Source: JACPDH01 sp051305935
GTDB taxonomy: Bacteria > Acidobacteriota > Thermoanaerobaculia > Gp7-AA8
DNA: 30,367 bases
Assembly (NCBI GenBank): GCA_051305935.1
Contig: JBPPMG010000454.1
Span: 1 to 30,367, forward strand
Direction: 5' to 3'
A program made the position numbers and the translations under genes. Under the pieces are notes generated by a model. That model ran no database searches and was not told where the DNA came from. It saw only the letters and a list, made by a program, of their open reading frames with translations. Below, in pieces: positions 1 through 7,923 of the stretch; position 1 is the stretch's first letter, and every line of letters begins with the position of its first letter.

Positions 1-308
1 GGAGGAAGTGGAGGCGGTGGCGGTGGTGGGGCCATCGCGGCCGGCGCCGGCATGACCGGGGGCGGTGGCGGTGGAGGCGCCGCTGCTGCCTGCGGCATCG
101 GGGCCGGCGGAGGCGGTGCCTGCGCGTGCCCGCTGCGCGGAGGCGGAGCAGGCGGCTTGCCGGGACCGCGCGAAGGAGCCTTCGGGACTGCCTGGGGCTG
201 CGCCCCGCCCTTCTTCCCTTTGCGTGCGATCAGCATGATCGCCGCCACGACCATCATCAGAAAGCCGAGAACCAGAACGCCCCCGGCAACGATCGGAATC
301 AGTTCCAT
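1..308 (-). CDS. Proline-rich membrane-anchored protein, C-terminus beyond window
   Basis: The minus strand is open from an ATG at 308 to the window edge (102 codons, no stop), so the gene is partial. The product starts with a hydrophobic segment at about residues 4-27 (ELIPIVAGGVLVLGFLMMVV, continuing AAIMLIA), followed by a basic cluster (RKGKKGG). This suggests a single membrane helix with a cytoplasmic tail. From about residue 33 it becomes a low-complexity tail of Pro, Ala and Gln with runs of six to seven prolines. An AAGGA-like ribosome site lies about 10 bases upstream. It starts 40 bases after the acyl-CoA synthetase stop on the same strand, so the two may be co-transcribed. I recognise no family. 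Proline-rich tails of this kind often extend into the periplasm or bind partners, but nothing here shows that. Confidence 0.6.
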   Translation of the reverse strand, partial: MELIPIVAGGVLVLGFLMMVVAAIMLIARKGKKGGAQPQAVPKAPSRGPGKPPAPPPRSGHAQAPPPPAPMPQAAAAPPPPPPPVMPAPAAMAPPPPPPPLP

Positions 309-348
309 CGCACTATTATCCTTCAACCAGCGCTCGAGTCCGGACTAT

Positions 349-2133
349 TCATGCGTAAAGATCGCCGATGACGTCCTTGTATTTCTCCATCACGAACCTG
401 CGCCTGATCTTCATCGTCGGGGTGAGCTCCCCGCCTTCGACGGTGAACTCGGCCGGCACGACGGCGAACTTCTTGACCATCTCGTTGCGCGCGAGCGATT
501 TGTTCACGACGTCGATCTGCGACTCGACGTAGGAGAGAAACCGCGGGCAGGCCGCCGCGCTTTTCGCGTCGCGCGCGGGGCTTCCGACCGCTTCCGCAAC
601 GTGTACGAGCCGTTCGGGGTCGAGCGTGAGCAGCACGATGAGGTACGCCATCCTGTCGCCGACGATTACCGCCTGCGAGATCGCCGGGATCGAGCGAAGC
701 TGCTTCTCGATGTTCTGCGGCGAGACGTTGTGCCCACCTGCCGTGATGATGATGTCCTTCTTTCGGTCGGTGATCCGCACGAAGCCGTCGGCATCGATCG
801 TCCCGATGTCTCCCGAGTGCAGCCACCCCTCCGCGTCGAGCGTCTCGCGCGTCGCCGCTTCGTTCTTGTAGTAGCCGAGGAAGACGTGAGGGCCACGCAT
901 CAGCAGCTCGCCGTCGTCCGCGATGCGCAGCTCGGTACCGGGCGCGGCGATGCCGACCGTTCCTGTCCGGTGGACGCCGTCCCTCTGCATCGTGCTCGGT
1001 CCTGTGCACTCGCTCATGCCGTAGACCTCGTAGATCGGGATGCCGAGAGAGAGAAAGTACTCGAGCGTCGAGAGGGAAATCGGCGCCGCCGAGGTCACAC
1101 AGTGCCGTGCCTGGTCGAGGCCGAGCTTCTCGCGCACTTTGGAGAAGACGATCTTCTTCGCGAGGCCGTAGGTAAACGGCACGCGCTCGCCGCGCTGAAT
1201 CGCGTAGCCGCCGGCAAGGCCGACACGCTTGGCCCACGCGGCGATCTTCTTCCGCAGCGGCGGCGCCGAGTCGCCGAACTGCCGCATCTTCGCCTCGATC
1301 TTCTCCCATACGCGCGGCACACCGAGAAACACCGTCGGGCGGATCTCACGAAGATTCTCGCCGAGCTGCTCGAGGCTTTCGGCGAACCAGCTCGAGGCGC
1401 CCGCGCGCAGCGGCGAGTAAAGGCTGACGACCTGCTCTGCGACATGGCTGAGCGGCAGGTAGCTGACGACGCGATCGTCGGCGCCGACGCCGAGCAGCTG
1501 CGCCACGGCCTCGGCCGTCCAGGTGACGTTCTGGTGGCTGATCATCACGGCCTTCGGCGGACCTGTCGTCCCCGAGGTGTAGATCAGAGTGCTGAGGTCG
1601 GACGGCTTCTGCGCGGCGATGCGCGCCTCGAGCTCGGACTCCGGAACCTCGCCGCCGAGACGCAGGAGCTCCTTCCACGATACGACTCCCGTCTCGTTGC
1701 TCTCACCGGTCATCAGGACGATCGCGCGGAGCTCGGGAAGGTCCTTGCGGACTTCGAGGAACTTCTCGAGCTGGAAGTCGTTCTCGACGACGACGACCCC
1801 GGCCTCCGCGTGATGCGCGATGTAGTGGCACTGCTCGGGTGAGTTCGTCGTGTAGATGCCCGCGGGGAAGCCTCCCGCGTGGATCGCCCCGAGGCAGGAG
1901 ATGAACCATTCGGGACGGTTGTAGCCGAGGATCGCGACGCCTTTCCCGGGCGCGAGGCCGAGACGGATCATGCCGCGAGCGGCGAGGCGCACGTTGGAGC
2001 GATACCCATCCCAGTCGATGGTCGACCAGCCCGTTCCGTTCTTGTGGCAGAGCGCCGGACGCGATCCGTGCCTGCGCACGGTCTCGTCGAAGAGATCCAT
2101 GATCGTGCGCGCGGGAGGTATCTCGATCTGCAT
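349..2133 (-). CDS. Long-chain fatty-acid--CoA ligase (AMP-binding)
   Basis: A 594-residue ANL-superfamily adenylating enzyme, predicted to activate fatty acids with ATP and CoA to acyl-CoA at the membrane or in the cytoplasm. The P-loop-like A3 motif YTSGTTGPPK is at about residues 185-194. YGMSECTG is at 371-378, GWLHSGDIG at 436-444 and DRKKD at 456-460, just before the C-terminal domain. The motif set and length fit the long-chain (FadD15/bubblegum-like) branch rather than short acetyl-CoA synthetases. The frame stays open upstream to 2505, but that part antiparallels the neighbouring plus-strand gene and is not acyl-CoA-ligase-like. I therefore start at the ATG at 2133 (MQIEIPPART). No clear Shine-Dalgarno is present. 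A TAGGAT box ends 8 bases before the ATG, which would give a leaderless message. The proline-rich membrane gene follows 40 bases downstream. Substrate chain length cannot be read from the sequence. Confidence 0.92.
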   Translation of the reverse strand: MQIEIPPARTIMDLFDETVRRHGSRPALCHKNGTGWSTIDWDGYRSNVRLAARGMIRLGLAPGKGVAILGYNRPEWFISCLGAIHAGGFPAGIYTTNSPEQCHYIAHHAEAGVVVVENDFQLEKFLEVRKDLPELRAIVLMTGESNETGVVSWKELLRLGGEVPESELEARIAAQKPSDLSTLIYTSGTTGPPKAVMISHQNVTWTAEAVAQLLGVGADDRVVSYLPLSHVAEQVVSLYSPLRAGASSWFAESLEQLGENLREIRPTVFLGVPRVWEKIEAKMRQFGDSAPPLRKKIAAWAKRVGLAGGYAIQRGERVPFTYGLAKKIVFSKVREKLGLDQARHCVTSAAPISLSTLEYFLSLGIPIYEVYGMSECTGPSTMQRDGVHRTGTVGIAAPGTELRIADDGELLMRGPHVFLGYYKNEAATRETLDAEGWLHSGDIGTIDADGFVRITDRKKDIIITAGGHNVSPQNIEKQLRSIPAISQAVIVGDRMAYLIVLLTLDPERLVHVAEAVGSPARDAKSAAACPRFLSYVESQIDVVNKSLARNEMVKKFAVVPAEFTVEGGELTPTMKIRRRFVMEKYKDVIGDLYA

Positions 2134-2192
2134 TGATTCCAATCCTATCTGATCGTATCCGTCGCGGGCACGAGACCCGCGCGGCGACGCGT

Positions 2193-2221
2193 TTGAGTTT
2201 TCGAACTTGAGGGGCCAGAAT
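2193..2221 (+). promoter_or_regulatory. Candidate sigma70-type promoter for the DUF2378-like gene
   Basis: TTGAGT at 2193-2198 and CAGAAT at 2216-2221 are separated by 17 bases, each matching four of six consensus positions. The predicted start would lie about 12 bases before the ATG at 2240. A CGCGGG/CCCGCG inverted repeat at 2162-2180 sits just upstream, between the two divergent genes, and could be an operator. Both calls rest on pattern only. Confidence 0.3.
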
Positions 2222-2239
2222 ACGTTAGAGGGCCGGACG

Positions 2240-2800
2240 ATGAAAGAGGTGAACCTGAAAGGCACCCCGATCAACGGGCTCGTCGAATTCGTCAAGACCG
2301 AGCTCACCCCCCAGCAGTTCGAAGACGTCATCGCGCGGCTCCCGGCGGAGCAAAAGAAGTACTTCACCGGGCACGTGCTGGCGCACGAGCTCGTGCCCGT
2401 GTCGATCGTCAATACCTTCACCGAATACGCGGCCGAGGCGAAGAGGGAGCCCTTGAAGGCCTTCGCGCGACGCGCGGGGCGGCATGGCGCCGAGATCGGG
2501 CTCAAGACGGTTTACAAGTTCGTCCTTCTCGTCCTCTCGGTCGACTCCGTGCTCAAGAAGGCGCCGCTCATGTGGACGCGCGTCTACGACGGCGGCGTGA
2601 TCGCGGTCGAGTCAGGGGACGGTACCGCGACGATCACCGTCACCGAGTTCCCGTCGCACCAGGCAGTCTGCGGCCGGATCACCGGATGGTTCGAGGTGAT
2701 TGGCGAGCGCGCGGGAGCGAAGGGGATGAGAGTCGTTCACGACAGTTGTGTCGCGGAAGGCGGCAAGGTCTGCCACTGGAAATTTACCTGGACCAAGTGA
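2240..2800 (+). CDS. DUF2378 / TIGR02265-like (V4R-like) protein
   Basis: A 186-residue soluble protein. I recognise the layout of the DUF2378/TIGR02265 family, best known as multiple paralogues in Myxococcus. It has an N-terminal helical part with a 'RLPAEQKKYF' segment and a middle 'HGAEIGLKTVYKF' helix. The C-terminus ends in a Cys-x7-Cys-x-W-x-F-x-W pattern (CVAEGGKVC then HWKFTW), also typical of V4R-type small-molecule-binding folds. The biochemical role is unknown; a sensory or ligand-binding function is inference. The open frame extends to a TTG at 2207. I choose the ATG at 2240 because a GAGGG sits about 8 bases before it and the family begins there. It is divergent from the acyl-CoA synthetase and lies 139 bases before the MFS transporter on the same strand. 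Family assignment is from memory of the motif pattern. Confidence 0.65.
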   Translation: MKEVNLKGTPINGLVEFVKTELTPQQFEDVIARLPAEQKKYFTGHVLAHELVPVSIVNTFTEYAAEAKREPLKAFARRAGRHGAEIGLKTVYKFVLLVLSVDSVLKKAPLMWTRVYDGGVIAVESGDGTATITVTEFPSHQAVCGRITGWFEVIGERAGAKGMRVVHDSCVAEGGKVCHWKFTWTK

Positions 2801-2939
2801 TCCGCCCCGGGAGTCTCTGCAACATTCGGTTACGGTGCAGCGCGAGGCGAGAACTCCCGGCTGCGCGCCGGCGTATACGCCGTACATGCGTGCCGCGACC
2901 AGTGAGCGATTGATCGAGCCCCCGACCGCCCGACAGGCG

Positions 2940-4226
2940 ATGCACGATTCCTCCTCAGTGGCCGATCCTCCAATCCCAGGCAAACCTGTGCGACCCGACG
3001 GACGTTCGCGCTTCTCGCGCCCGTTCCGCGCCCTAACCTACCGCGACTACCGGCTCCTCTGGCTCGGGGCGTTCACGTCGACGACCGGAACCTGGATGCA
3101 GACGGTCGCGCAGAGCTGGCTCGTCTTCTCCCTGACGGGATCGGCGTTTCTCCTCGGCGTCGACGGATTCCTCGCGGCGGCGCCGATGCTCTTCTTCTCG
3201 CTCTTCGGGGGCGTCCTCGCGGACCGGATCGAGAAGCGGCGCGTGATGCTCGTGTCGCAGGTCCTTCAGATGACGTTCGCGTTCGCGCTGGCGGCGCTCG
3301 TCGCCTTCGGCCGCGTGGAGATCTGGCACGTGTTCGTCCTCTCGTTCCTCACCGGAACGGCGCAGGCCTTCAGCGGGCCGGCCTACGTCTCGCTGCTGCC
3401 GACGCTCGTCCGGAAGGAGGACGTCCCGAACGCGGTCGCGCTGAATTCCATGCAGTTCAACCTCGCGCGCGTGATCGGGCCGGTGATCGCAGGGTTCGCG
3501 TTCGTGGGGCTGGGCGCAGCCGCCTGCTTCGCCCTCAACGGGCTCTCGTTCGTCGCCGTCATCGTCGCGTTGCTGATGATGAGCGCCGGCTCGCTCGCCG
3601 CGTCGCCACGCACGGCGGGTGGCACGAGCGTTCTCGAGGAGATGCGCGAGGGCTTTGCTTTCGTCGCGCACCACGGCTCGCTCAGCCAGCTCTGCCTGCT
3701 CGGCTTCGTCGGCACCTTCCTCGGCGGGCCGATCGTCACGATGCTCCCGGTCGTCGCGCGCGACGTTTTCGCGCAGGGACCGAGAACCTACAGTCTGTTA
3801 CTCGCGGCGTACGGCATCGGCTCCGTCGTCGGCGCGGTCGTGACCGCGTCCGTCAGCGATGGAGTGAGGAAGGGCCGGCTCGCGCTCGGGATGCAGATCG
3901 CGTTCGCGCTCTTCCTGCTCCTGTTCGCGCTCTCGTCCTGGCTGCCGGCAAGTCTCGTCCTGGCGTTCCTCGCCGGCGCGAGCGTCGTCGGCGCGATCTC
4001 GATGTACAGCTCGCTCGTGCAGCTGACGACGACCGACGCGATGCGCGGTCGCGTGATGTCGATCTTCATGCTCGCGTTCCGGGGCGGAATGCCGCTGGGC
4101 GCGCTGGTCTCGGGATACGTCGCGCAGACCGTATCGGTGCAGGCCGCGCTCGCCGGGAACGCGATCGTGCTAGCCGTGATCGCGGGCGGATTCATGGCGA
4201 CCAGGAGCCGGGTCAAGGAGATCTGA
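2940..4226 (+). CDS. MFS transporter, EntS/MFS_3-type exporter
   Basis: A major facilitator of about 428 residues with roughly twelve hydrophobic segments. The N-terminus 'FRALTYRDYRLLWLGAF' followed by 'TGTWMQTVAQSWLVF' is characteristic of the MFS_3/EntS-like branch, usually proton-driven exporters of siderophores, macrolides or other small molecules. The loop between helices 2 and 3 carries GGVLADRIEKRRVM, matching the conserved G-x-x-x-D-R-x-x-R-R motif. Start choice is uncertain. In-frame starts exist at 2748, 2886 and 2940. I prefer 2940 because the helical core begins only about 35 residues later, the 2748 start overlaps the preceding gene by 53 bases, and the extra residues are low-complexity. 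No strong ribosome site marks any of them. The substrate cannot be predicted. The gene converges with sixA across a structured repeat. Confidence 0.85.
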   Translation: MHDSSSVADPPIPGKPVRPDGRSRFSRPFRALTYRDYRLLWLGAFTSTTGTWMQTVAQSWLVFSLTGSAFLLGVDGFLAAAPMLFFSLFGGVLADRIEKRRVMLVSQVLQMTFAFALAALVAFGRVEIWHVFVLSFLTGTAQAFSGPAYVSLLPTLVRKEDVPNAVALNSMQFNLARVIGPVIAGFAFVGLGAAACFALNGLSFVAVIVALLMMSAGSLAASPRTAGGTSVLEEMREGFAFVAHHGSLSQLCLLGFVGTFLGGPIVTMLPVVARDVFAQGPRTYSLLLAAYGIGSVVGAVVTASVSDGVRKGRLALGMQIAFALFLLLFALSSWLPASLVLAFLAGASVVGAISMYSSLVQLTTTDAMRGRVMSIFMLAFRGGMPLGALVSGYVAQTVSVQAALAGNAIVLAVIAGGFMATRSRVKEI

Positions 4227-4230
4227 CCTC

Positions 4231-4300
4231 CCTGAGATCGGGGTTAGGCGCCTCCGACCGGAGTGTGTTGCGCAACACGAGGGATCGCGCCAGGCTCAGG
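4231..4300. repeat. Short palindromic element with CCTGAG ends
   Basis: A roughly 70-base element between convergent genes. It starts with CCTGAG (4231-4236) and ends with its complement CTCAGG (4295-4300). Inside are a CTCCG-AC-CGGAG hairpin (4252-4263) and a perfect 14-base palindrome GTGTTGCGCAACAC (4265-4278). The minus-strand reading CCTGAGCCTGGCGCGATCCC resembles the CCTGAGC...GGATC interspersed repeats common in many bacterial genomes. It may serve as a bidirectional terminator or be a small non-autonomous repeat. No T-tract is present. Confidence 0.5.
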
Positions 4301-4333
4301 ACGACAACTCGCCCGACCTTTCGAAGCGACGGC

Positions 4334-4789
4334 TCACTTCGGGCGGTGCTTCCAGGCGACGCGCCATTCTCCGGGAGCACTGCGCTCGAGGCAGGCCACC
4401 TCGCCCGTCGAGAATCCGACGGGAATCGCTCCCGCGTTTCCCTCGACGAGCAACCCTGCGAGCTGGTCGAGAAGCGGCAGGTGGGAGATGAAGAGCGCAG
4501 GCGTCTCCAGCTCTTCGATGTCCTGCGCGAGCGAAAAGAAGTCCTCGTTCGGGCCGAGACCTTCGCGCGTTTCCGTTCCCCTCGGAGGAGAGAGCTTCGA
4601 AGCGACGATCCGCGCCGTCTCGCGCGCGCGCCGCTTGTGGCTGTGGTAGATGACGTCGATCGTCGCGCCGCGCTTCGCCAGAGTCCGCGCGCTGTCATCC
4701 GCCTGCCTCTCGCCATTCAGCGTCAGCGCCGGCTCGGAATCACCCTGCTTCGCCACCGCCTCGCCGTGGCGCATCAGATAGACCTTCAT
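4334..4789 (-). CDS. sixA: Phosphohistidine phosphatase SixA-like (histidine phosphatase family)
   Basis: A 151-residue single-domain histidine phosphatase. It opens with MKVYLMRHGEA, giving the catalytic RHG triad at residues 7-9. It continues with the usual 'LTLNGERQADDSARTLAKRG' type segment. Later come the conserved Arg of 'SHKRRARETA' and the second His of 'ISHLPLLDQLAGLL'. Length and order match SixA, which removes phosphate from phosphohistidine on histidine-phosphotransfer or PTS proteins. Related small members act on other phospho-substrates, so the substrate is inferred. The frame extends to 4816, but starting at the ATG at 4789 puts the beta-strand at the N-terminus as in the family. 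GGGAGAGACACGAGGA lies directly upstream. It is divergent from the ABC exporter genes and separated from them by two heptamer arrays. Confidence 0.85.
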   Translation of the reverse strand: MKVYLMRHGEAVAKQGDSEPALTLNGERQADDSARTLAKRGATIDVIYHSHKRRARETARIVASKLSPPRGTETREGLGPNEDFFSLAQDIEELETPALFISHLPLLDQLAGLLVEGNAGAIPVGFSTGEVACLERSAPGEWRVAWKHRPK

Positions 4790-4836
4790 TCCTCGTGTCT
4801 CTCCCGGGGAGAGCATAGCGGCAGGAGGGGGGAAAT

Positions 4837-4864
4837 GAGAATTGAGAATTGAGAATTGAGAATT
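4837..4864. repeat. Heptamer tandem array, GAGAATT x4
   Basis: Four perfect head-to-tail copies of GAGAATT occur in the divergent gap between sixA and the ABC ATPase. The array is AT-rich against the GC-rich background. The period is seven bases, as in the other arrays of this window (4923, 10344, 19271, 19396, 22824, 22876). Confidence 0.9.
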
Positions 4865-4922
4865 GGCTGAAGCCGGGGGCTACCGATGTCTCGTCGCTCC
4901 GCGACGAACAACGTCTGCTCGT

Positions 4923-4950
4923 CGCTTTTCGCCTTTCGCCTATCGCCTAT
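4923..4950. repeat. Heptamer tandem array, CGCCTTT/CGCCTAT x4
   Basis: Four adjacent seven-base units read CGCTTTT, CGCCTTT, CGCCTAT, CGCCTAT. On the minus strand this is the same GGCGAAA/GGCGATA pattern seen at 10344-10371. It lies 58 bases upstream of the ABC ATPase start. A TATGAT -10-like box (4975-4980) lies between the array and the gene. Confidence 0.85.
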
Positions 4951-5008
4951 CCAAACCCTTCCGCCCCAATTTCGTATGATTCATCCAAACGCCAAACAAG
5001 AGAGGCTC

Positions 5009-5743
5009 ATGCCGACAGCGATTGACGTCGTCAACCTGACCAAGACTTACGGAGACTTCACTGCGATCGAAGGGCTTTCCTTCTCGGTGGGCGAAGGGCG
5101 GATTCTCGGGCTCGTCGGTCCGAACGGCGCGGGGAAGACGACGACACTGCGAGCGATCGGCGGCATTCATCCTCCGACCGAGGGGACGATCGCCATCTGC
5201 GGGATCGACCTGAGAGAAAAGCCGGTCGACGCAAAGAAGCTCCTGGCGTTCATGCCGGACGAGCCACGGCTCTTCGACTATCTCAGCGTCGAAGAGCACC
5301 TCCGCTTCGTCGCGCGCATCTACCAGGTGACCGCGTGGCGGGAGCGCGCCGCGGAGCTGCTCGAGGAGCTGGAGCTCAACGACAAGCGCAAGGCGCTGCC
5401 GGGCGAGCTCTCGCGCGGCATGAAGCAGAAACTGATGATCGCGTGCGGGCTGATTCATTCGCCTCGCGTGCTGGTCTTCGACGAGCCGCTCACCGGTCTC
5501 GATCCTCTCGGCATCCGGAGGATGAAGGACACGATTCGCAAGCGCGCCGGGGGCGGCGCGGCGATCATTCTGAGCTCGCACCTGCTTGGCCTCGTCGAGG
5601 AGCTATGCGACCGCGTCGTCGTCATTCACAAGGGACGCAAGGCGGCCGAAGGTACGATCGACGCGCTCAAGCGGATGGCCGACGCCTCCGCGGGCTCGCT
5701 CGAAGACGCGTTCATCCACATCACGACGCGTGACGCGCCATGA
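5009..5743 (+). CDS. ABC transporter ATP-binding protein (exporter type)
   Basis: A 244-residue ABC ATPase. The Walker A motif GPNGAGKTT is at residues 37-45, the signature LSRGM at 134-138, Walker B VLVFDEP at 154-160 and the H-loop histidine at about 191. The Q-loop glutamine is replaced in the 'FMPDEP' segment, as in many ABC-2-type drug or lipid exporter ATPases. It energises the permease encoded by the next gene, whose ATG overlaps its stop codon (ATGA, 5740-5743), indicating translational coupling. The frame is open back to 4886, but that stretch crosses the heptamer array. I choose the ATG at 5009, preceded by AGAGAGG at a good distance. The first residues, PTAIDVVNLTKTYGDF, match where the family begins. 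A TATGAT box at 4975-4980 could be its -10. The exported substrate is unknown. Confidence 0.92.
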   Translation: MPTAIDVVNLTKTYGDFTAIEGLSFSVGEGRILGLVGPNGAGKTTTLRAIGGIHPPTEGTIAICGIDLREKPVDAKKLLAFMPDEPRLFDYLSVEEHLRFVARIYQVTAWRERAAELLEELELNDKRKALPGELSRGMKQKLMIACGLIHSPRVLVFDEPLTGLDPLGIRRMKDTIRKRAGGGAAIILSSHLLGLVEELCDRVVVIHKGRKAAEGTIDALKRMADASAGSLEDAFIHITTRDAP

Positions 5744-7470
5744 CGATTGCCACGTTCCTCTGGTATGCATTCACGTCGTTCCGCAACCGAGCGCTGCACC
5801 GTCTCCGCCGGCTTCGCCAGTTGCGTTACCTCGTCTCGGCGCTGGCCGGGCTCGCCTGGGTCGGATTCTTCGTCTTCCGCCGCGGACCGGACGCGGTGCG
5901 TTGGGACCATGCGGCACCCGAGGAGATCGCGTCGGTGCTGATCGTCTCCGCCTTCACCCTGATTCTTGGCACGATCATGCTGCTCGCCTGGGCTCTGCCG
6001 CGAAGCGAAGCGGGGCTCGAGCTGAACGAGGCCGAGGTTCAGTTTCTCTTCCCCTCGCCGCTCAGTCGCGCCTCGATCGTCCTCTTCGTGGTGCTGCGCG
6101 CGCAACTCCCGCTCTTCGTTTCGTCGGTGGTGCTTCGCGCTCTCTTCCTTCGCGGCCAGAATTTTCTCGGGATCTGGGCCGTGCTCGCCACGCTCCAGGT
6201 CTACTTCCTGATGGTGCGGATGGGGCGGGCGCGACTCGCTGCAGCCGGCATTGGCTTCGTCGTGAGAGCGTTCGCCGTGCTCATCGTGATCGGAATCCTG
6301 AGCGCGATGCTCTACGGCGAGCTCGAAACCGCGATGCGCGGCATCGAGAACGCGGAGGGGCCGCGCGGGGCCGAGATGTTTCTCGAAGCGCTCAGAAAGC
6401 CGCTCGCGAGCTTTCCGCTCGCGGCCGTTCTCTTCGTCCCCGGCCTGATGGCGAAGGCCGGGAGCGCGGCGACGTTCGCCGGGCTCGCACTTCCCGTCAC
6501 AGCGCTCGCGCTCTTCGCGGCGCTCTGCGCGCTCGTCGCGGTGAAACTCGACGTCTCCTACGAGGACGCGACGATCGAGCACGCGCGCAAGCGCTTCGAG
6601 AAAACGCGCGCCGCGTCGCCAGGCGGAAGGACGCGACGCGTTACCCTGCGACGAACTCCGGTCCCCTTCGCGCTTGCGGAGACCGGACCGCCGGAGATCG
6701 CGATCGTCTGGAAGAATCTCATCGCGGCGGGGCGGACGACGCTGCCGATCTTCCTGATTCCGCTCGTCGCGACGTTGCTGGTCGCGCTCTTCGCCTGGTG
6801 GAAAGTCGACTTCGAGAGCGCGATGAAGATTGCCAGCGGCGTGCTGTTCCTGTTCGCGGGATTCATCGCCATCTTCGGTCCGATCCTGAGCAGGAACGAC
6901 CTGCGCCTCGACTTCGAGCGTCTCGACGTGCTTCGCGCCTACCCAATCAGCGGCGCGCGGATGGTCGGCGCCCAGATTGCCGCGGCGGCCTTGCTGATCT
7001 GCGGCCTCGGCATCGGCGCGGCGCTGCTCGGCGCGCTCCTCTACTTCCCCGTGCGGAGCGCCGACGACTGGCATGGCATGCTCGCGTGGGGCCCGATGAT
7101 GCTCCTGTTCGCGATTCCGCTGACGACCGTGCAACTGCTCATCCACAACGGCTTCGTCATCCTGCTGCCGGGCTGGGCGAGCATCTCGCGCGACGAGGCT
7201 CGCGGCATCGAGGGAACCGGGCGCGGAATCCTCCTGCTGCTCAGCCAGCTCGTGCTGATGGGGCTCACGATGCTCCCCGCTATAGGAGTCTTCTTTTTCG
7301 GCTACTGGCTCTCCGGCTTCGGGCTCACGTCCGAGGCGGCTCGCGCGTGGGTCGGCGCGGTACCCGCAGCAGCGGTCATCGCCGGCGAGATCGTCCTGGC
7401 GATCGGGTTTCTGGGAGCTCAGTTCGAGCGGATCGACGTCTCGGACGATCTGCGCGTCACCGAAGCCTGA
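5740..7470 (+). CDS. Putative ABC exporter membrane protein (ABC_export family)
   Basis: A 576-residue polytopic membrane protein and the partner of the preceding ATPase, with which it shares a four-base overlap. The N-terminus has a basic 'RLRRLRQLRYL' stretch followed by a hydrophobic helix and 'FFVFRRG'. I recognise this as typical of the 'putative ABC exporter' family (PF16962). The sequence alternates about ten to twelve hydrophobic helices with a central soluble part (about residues 270-320) containing 'ETGPPEIAIVWKNLIAAGR'. An ED-type 'SRNDLRLDFERLDVLRAYPI' segment follows, resembling the coupling region of ABC-2 type permeases. Codon use matches the neighbours. One ATPase plus this single long subunit would presumably form a homodimeric exporter; that stoichiometry and the cargo are inference. 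Long ORFs antisense to it are GC-driven shadows. Confidence 0.8.
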   Translation: MTIATFLWYAFTSFRNRALHRLRRLRQLRYLVSALAGLAWVGFFVFRRGPDAVRWDHAAPEEIASVLIVSAFTLILGTIMLLAWALPRSEAGLELNEAEVQFLFPSPLSRASIVLFVVLRAQLPLFVSSVVLRALFLRGQNFLGIWAVLATLQVYFLMVRMGRARLAAAGIGFVVRAFAVLIVIGILSAMLYGELETAMRGIENAEGPRGAEMFLEALRKPLASFPLAAVLFVPGLMAKAGSAATFAGLALPVTALALFAALCALVAVKLDVSYEDATIEHARKRFEKTRAASPGGRTRRVTLRRTPVPFALAETGPPEIAIVWKNLIAAGRTTLPIFLIPLVATLLVALFAWWKVDFESAMKIASGVLFLFAGFIAIFGPILSRNDLRLDFERLDVLRAYPISGARMVGAQIAAAALLICGLGIGAALLGALLYFPVRSADDWHGMLAWGPMMLLFAIPLTTVQLLIHNGFVILLPGWASISRDEARGIEGTGRGILLLLSQLVLMGLTMLPAIGVFFFGYWLSGFGLTSEAARAWVGAVPAAAVIAGEIVLAIGFLGAQFERIDVSDDLRVTEA

Positions 7471-7521
7471 AACGAGCGAGTGCTTCTGTTAGGATTCGGT
7501 TGACCGGAGACCGACGGAACC

Positions 7522-7779
7522 ATGCCAGAGAACATCACTCCACTCGTGCTCGTGTCGTTCGCCATTCTCCTGCTGCTGATCCTGATCGTGTCCTTCCGTT
7601 CACGCGCGGTCGTCTTCTGCCAGTACCTGCAGGCAATGACGGGAATCCAGCTGAAGCCGAAAGAGGTCAAGCGCGTTTTCGCGGAGAAGGGGAAGGACGG
7701 CGTGCGCCAGCTCTTCCTCGACCTGATCATTCGCGAAGATCTCAAGGAAGGCCCGCTGCAGATCCCGGAGAAGAAGTAG
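7522..7779 (+). CDS. Small single-pass membrane protein of unknown function
   Basis: An 85-residue protein with a strong hydrophobic helix at residues 8-24 (LVLVSFAILLLLILIVS). A short basic turn follows, then a soluble tail of about 60 residues rich in Lys and Glu (LKPKEVKRVFAEKGKDG) ending in PEKK. It starts 51 bases after the ABC permease stop. A CGGAGA lies upstream of the ATG, and a TTAGGAT box further upstream might be its own -10. The adjacency and strand suggest it accompanies the exporter, but no family is recognised and no catalytic residues stand out. Codon bias matches the neighbours, so it is probably a real gene. Confidence 0.65.
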   Translation: MPENITPLVLVSFAILLLLILIVSFRSRAVVFCQYLQAMTGIQLKPKEVKRVFAEKGKDGVRQLFLDLIIREDLKEGPLQIPEKK

Positions 7780-7795
7780 GCCCGCGACGGTTCAA

Positions 7796-7911
7796 TGGGG
7801 CGCAGGCACTCCTGCCAGCGCGCGGCGCGACGCGACGCATTGATTCATCGACTGGTGCCGAAGGCGACCGGTCGCCTTCGGTGACGCGCAGGCAGGAGTG
7901 CCTGCGCCACA
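7796..7911. repeat. REP-like inverted repeat with nested palindrome
   Basis: Perfect 18-base arms face each other: GGCGCAGGCACTCCTGCC at 7799-7816 and its complement at 7891-7908. Three more bases at each outer end match with one mismatch. Each arm itself contains a small GCAGG-loop-CCTGC hairpin. Between them lies a perfect 24-base palindrome (7858-7881, half-site CCGAAGGCGACC). It fills the gap between convergent genes and could block transcription from both sides. The nested, mirror-paired form resembles BIME/REP elements. Confidence 0.75.
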
Positions 7912-7923
7912 CAAGCGCGGCCT

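Noticed and set aside
52..1842. 596-residue plus-strand ORF starting with a glycine-rich stretch
   Set aside because: It is antisense to the proline-rich gene and the acyl-CoA synthetase. Its Gly run is the complement of the Pro codons, and the rest has no recognisable domain and an Arg/Asp-rich shadow composition.
2134..2505. 124-residue extension of the acyl-CoA synthetase frame
   Set aside because: It is antisense to the DUF2378-like gene and lies outside the known family N-terminus.
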